A DNA stretch of 33,942 bases from assembly GCA_024684155.1 (NCBI GenBank), contig JAIKXK010000265.1, forward strand, positions 1-33,942, given 5' to 3'. The stretch is from Lachnospiraceae bacterium (GTDB lineage Bacteria; Bacillota; Clostridia; Lachnospirales; Lachnospiraceae). A model generated the notes under the pieces. That model did not search any database, was not told the origin of the DNA, and saw only the letters and a program-made list of their open reading frames with translations. Position 1 is the stretch's first letter. Each line of letters starts with the position of its first letter. This document shows positions 33,496 through 33,942 of this stretch, piece by piece. The position numbers and the translations under genes were made by a program.

Positions 33496-33942
33496 ATGGA
33501 TTATAAGAGAAAAACCAAAATTATTTGCACGATTGGACCTGCTTCTCAGGACCAGGATACATTACGCAAGTTGATGCTTGCAGGTATGAATGTTTGTCGC
33601 TTGAATTTTTCCCATGGCGATTATGATGAACAGAGAGGAAAACTACAAAACATTCGTGCAGTCAGAGAAGAATTAAATCTTCCGATTGCTACTTTATTGG
33701 ATACCAAAGGACCAGAAATCCGATTAAAAGAGTTTAAAGATGGATTTATTATGTTAGAAGAAGGACAGGATTTTACTCTTTGCACAGAGGATGTGGTAGG
33801 CGATGAAACAAAGGTATCTATTACTTACAAGGGACTTACCTCAGATGTTAAAATCGGAGATCATATTTTAATTGACGATGGTCTTATTGAAATGATTGTA
33901 AAGGATGTAGAAGATACAGAAATCCTTTGCAAGGTTGTAAAT
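33496..33942 (+). CDS. pyk: Pyruvate kinase, N-terminal part (cut by window edge)
   Basis: The first 149 codons of pyruvate kinase, which converts phosphoenolpyruvate and ADP into pyruvate and ATP. Recognisable are KTKIICTIGPAS (residues 6-17), the active-site segment MNVCRLNFSHGDY (R35, N37, S39, H40), DTKGPEIRL and the start of the B domain with IGDHILIDDGLI. ATG 33496 is preceded by AAAGG 7 nt upstream and lies 13 nt after the carbamate kinase stop, so the two ATP-forming kinases are probably co-transcribed. The rest of the gene lies beyond the window. Confidence 0.95.
   Translation, partial: MDYKRKTKIICTIGPASQDQDTLRKLMLAGMNVCRLNFSHGDYDEQRGKLQNIRAVREELNLPIATLLDTKGPEIRLKEFKDGFIMLEEGQDFTLCTEDVVGDETKVSITYKGLTSDVKIGDHILIDDGLIEMIVKDVEDTEILCKVVN

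Overview
The window is 33.9 kb of AT-rich DNA with every gene on the + strand. AGGAGG-type ribosome binding sites precede most genes, and several genes start with TTG. The gene families (an LCP ligase, Wzm/Wzt-type export with WsaF-like and RfbC-like glycosyltransferases, MacA/MacB-like export without an outer membrane partner, an orphan carbamate kinase with a GHNAL motif) suggest an anaerobic Bacillota, most likely a Clostridia/Lachnospiraceae member. This is inferred from family resemblance only; no database search was possible.

Region 1 (1-20774) is one long run of co-directional genes for a surface polysaccharide. Gaps are mostly under 20 nt and no internal terminator was seen. It encodes nucleotide-sugar enzymes (Glf, RmlA, RmlC, an NAD-dependent epimerase/reductase), cytoplasmic glycosyltransferases (a degenerate GT2 fold, a DPM1-like polyprenyl-phosphate GT2, a tandem GT2, a rhamnosyltransferase-like GT2, a WsaF-like GT4), and a Wzm/Wzt-type ABC exporter whose ATPase carries a C-terminal carbohydrate-binding domain. 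A methyltransferase and a kinase-like domain follow; the order resembles a split WbdD chain terminator. Four sets of polytopic GT-C-like proteins are also present, one of them fused to a metallo-beta-lactamase domain. A plausible scheme is that the backbone is built on undecaprenyl lipid in the cytoplasm, capped by methylation/phosphorylation, recognised by Wzt, exported by Wzm, and then decorated outside by GT-C enzymes using polyprenyl-phosphate sugars. RmlB and RmlD are not in the window.

Region 2 (20904-25803) is a four-gene MacAB-like export system in the order adaptor, ATPase, adaptor, permease. The second adaptor carries an 81-residue insert made of Ser, Asp and Glu apart from one Thr, where a coiled-coil hairpin would be expected. 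This is the most unusual protein architecture in the window.

Region 3 (25882-30967) holds a UAP/AGX-like UDP-sugar pyrophosphorylase, a polyprenyl glycosylphosphotransferase that would start glycan synthesis, another tandem GT2 and an LCP ligase that would attach the glycan to peptidoglycan. It ends in a strong intrinsic terminator.

Region 4 (30968-33942) holds an HtrA/DegP-like protease with its own promoter region and terminator, then carbamate kinase with a good promoter, then the start of pyruvate kinase, cut by the window edge. No rRNA, tRNA, CRISPR array, transposase or integrase was seen. No gene-free stretch exceeds 150 nt; the gap 20775-20903 contains no convincing promoter or terminator.
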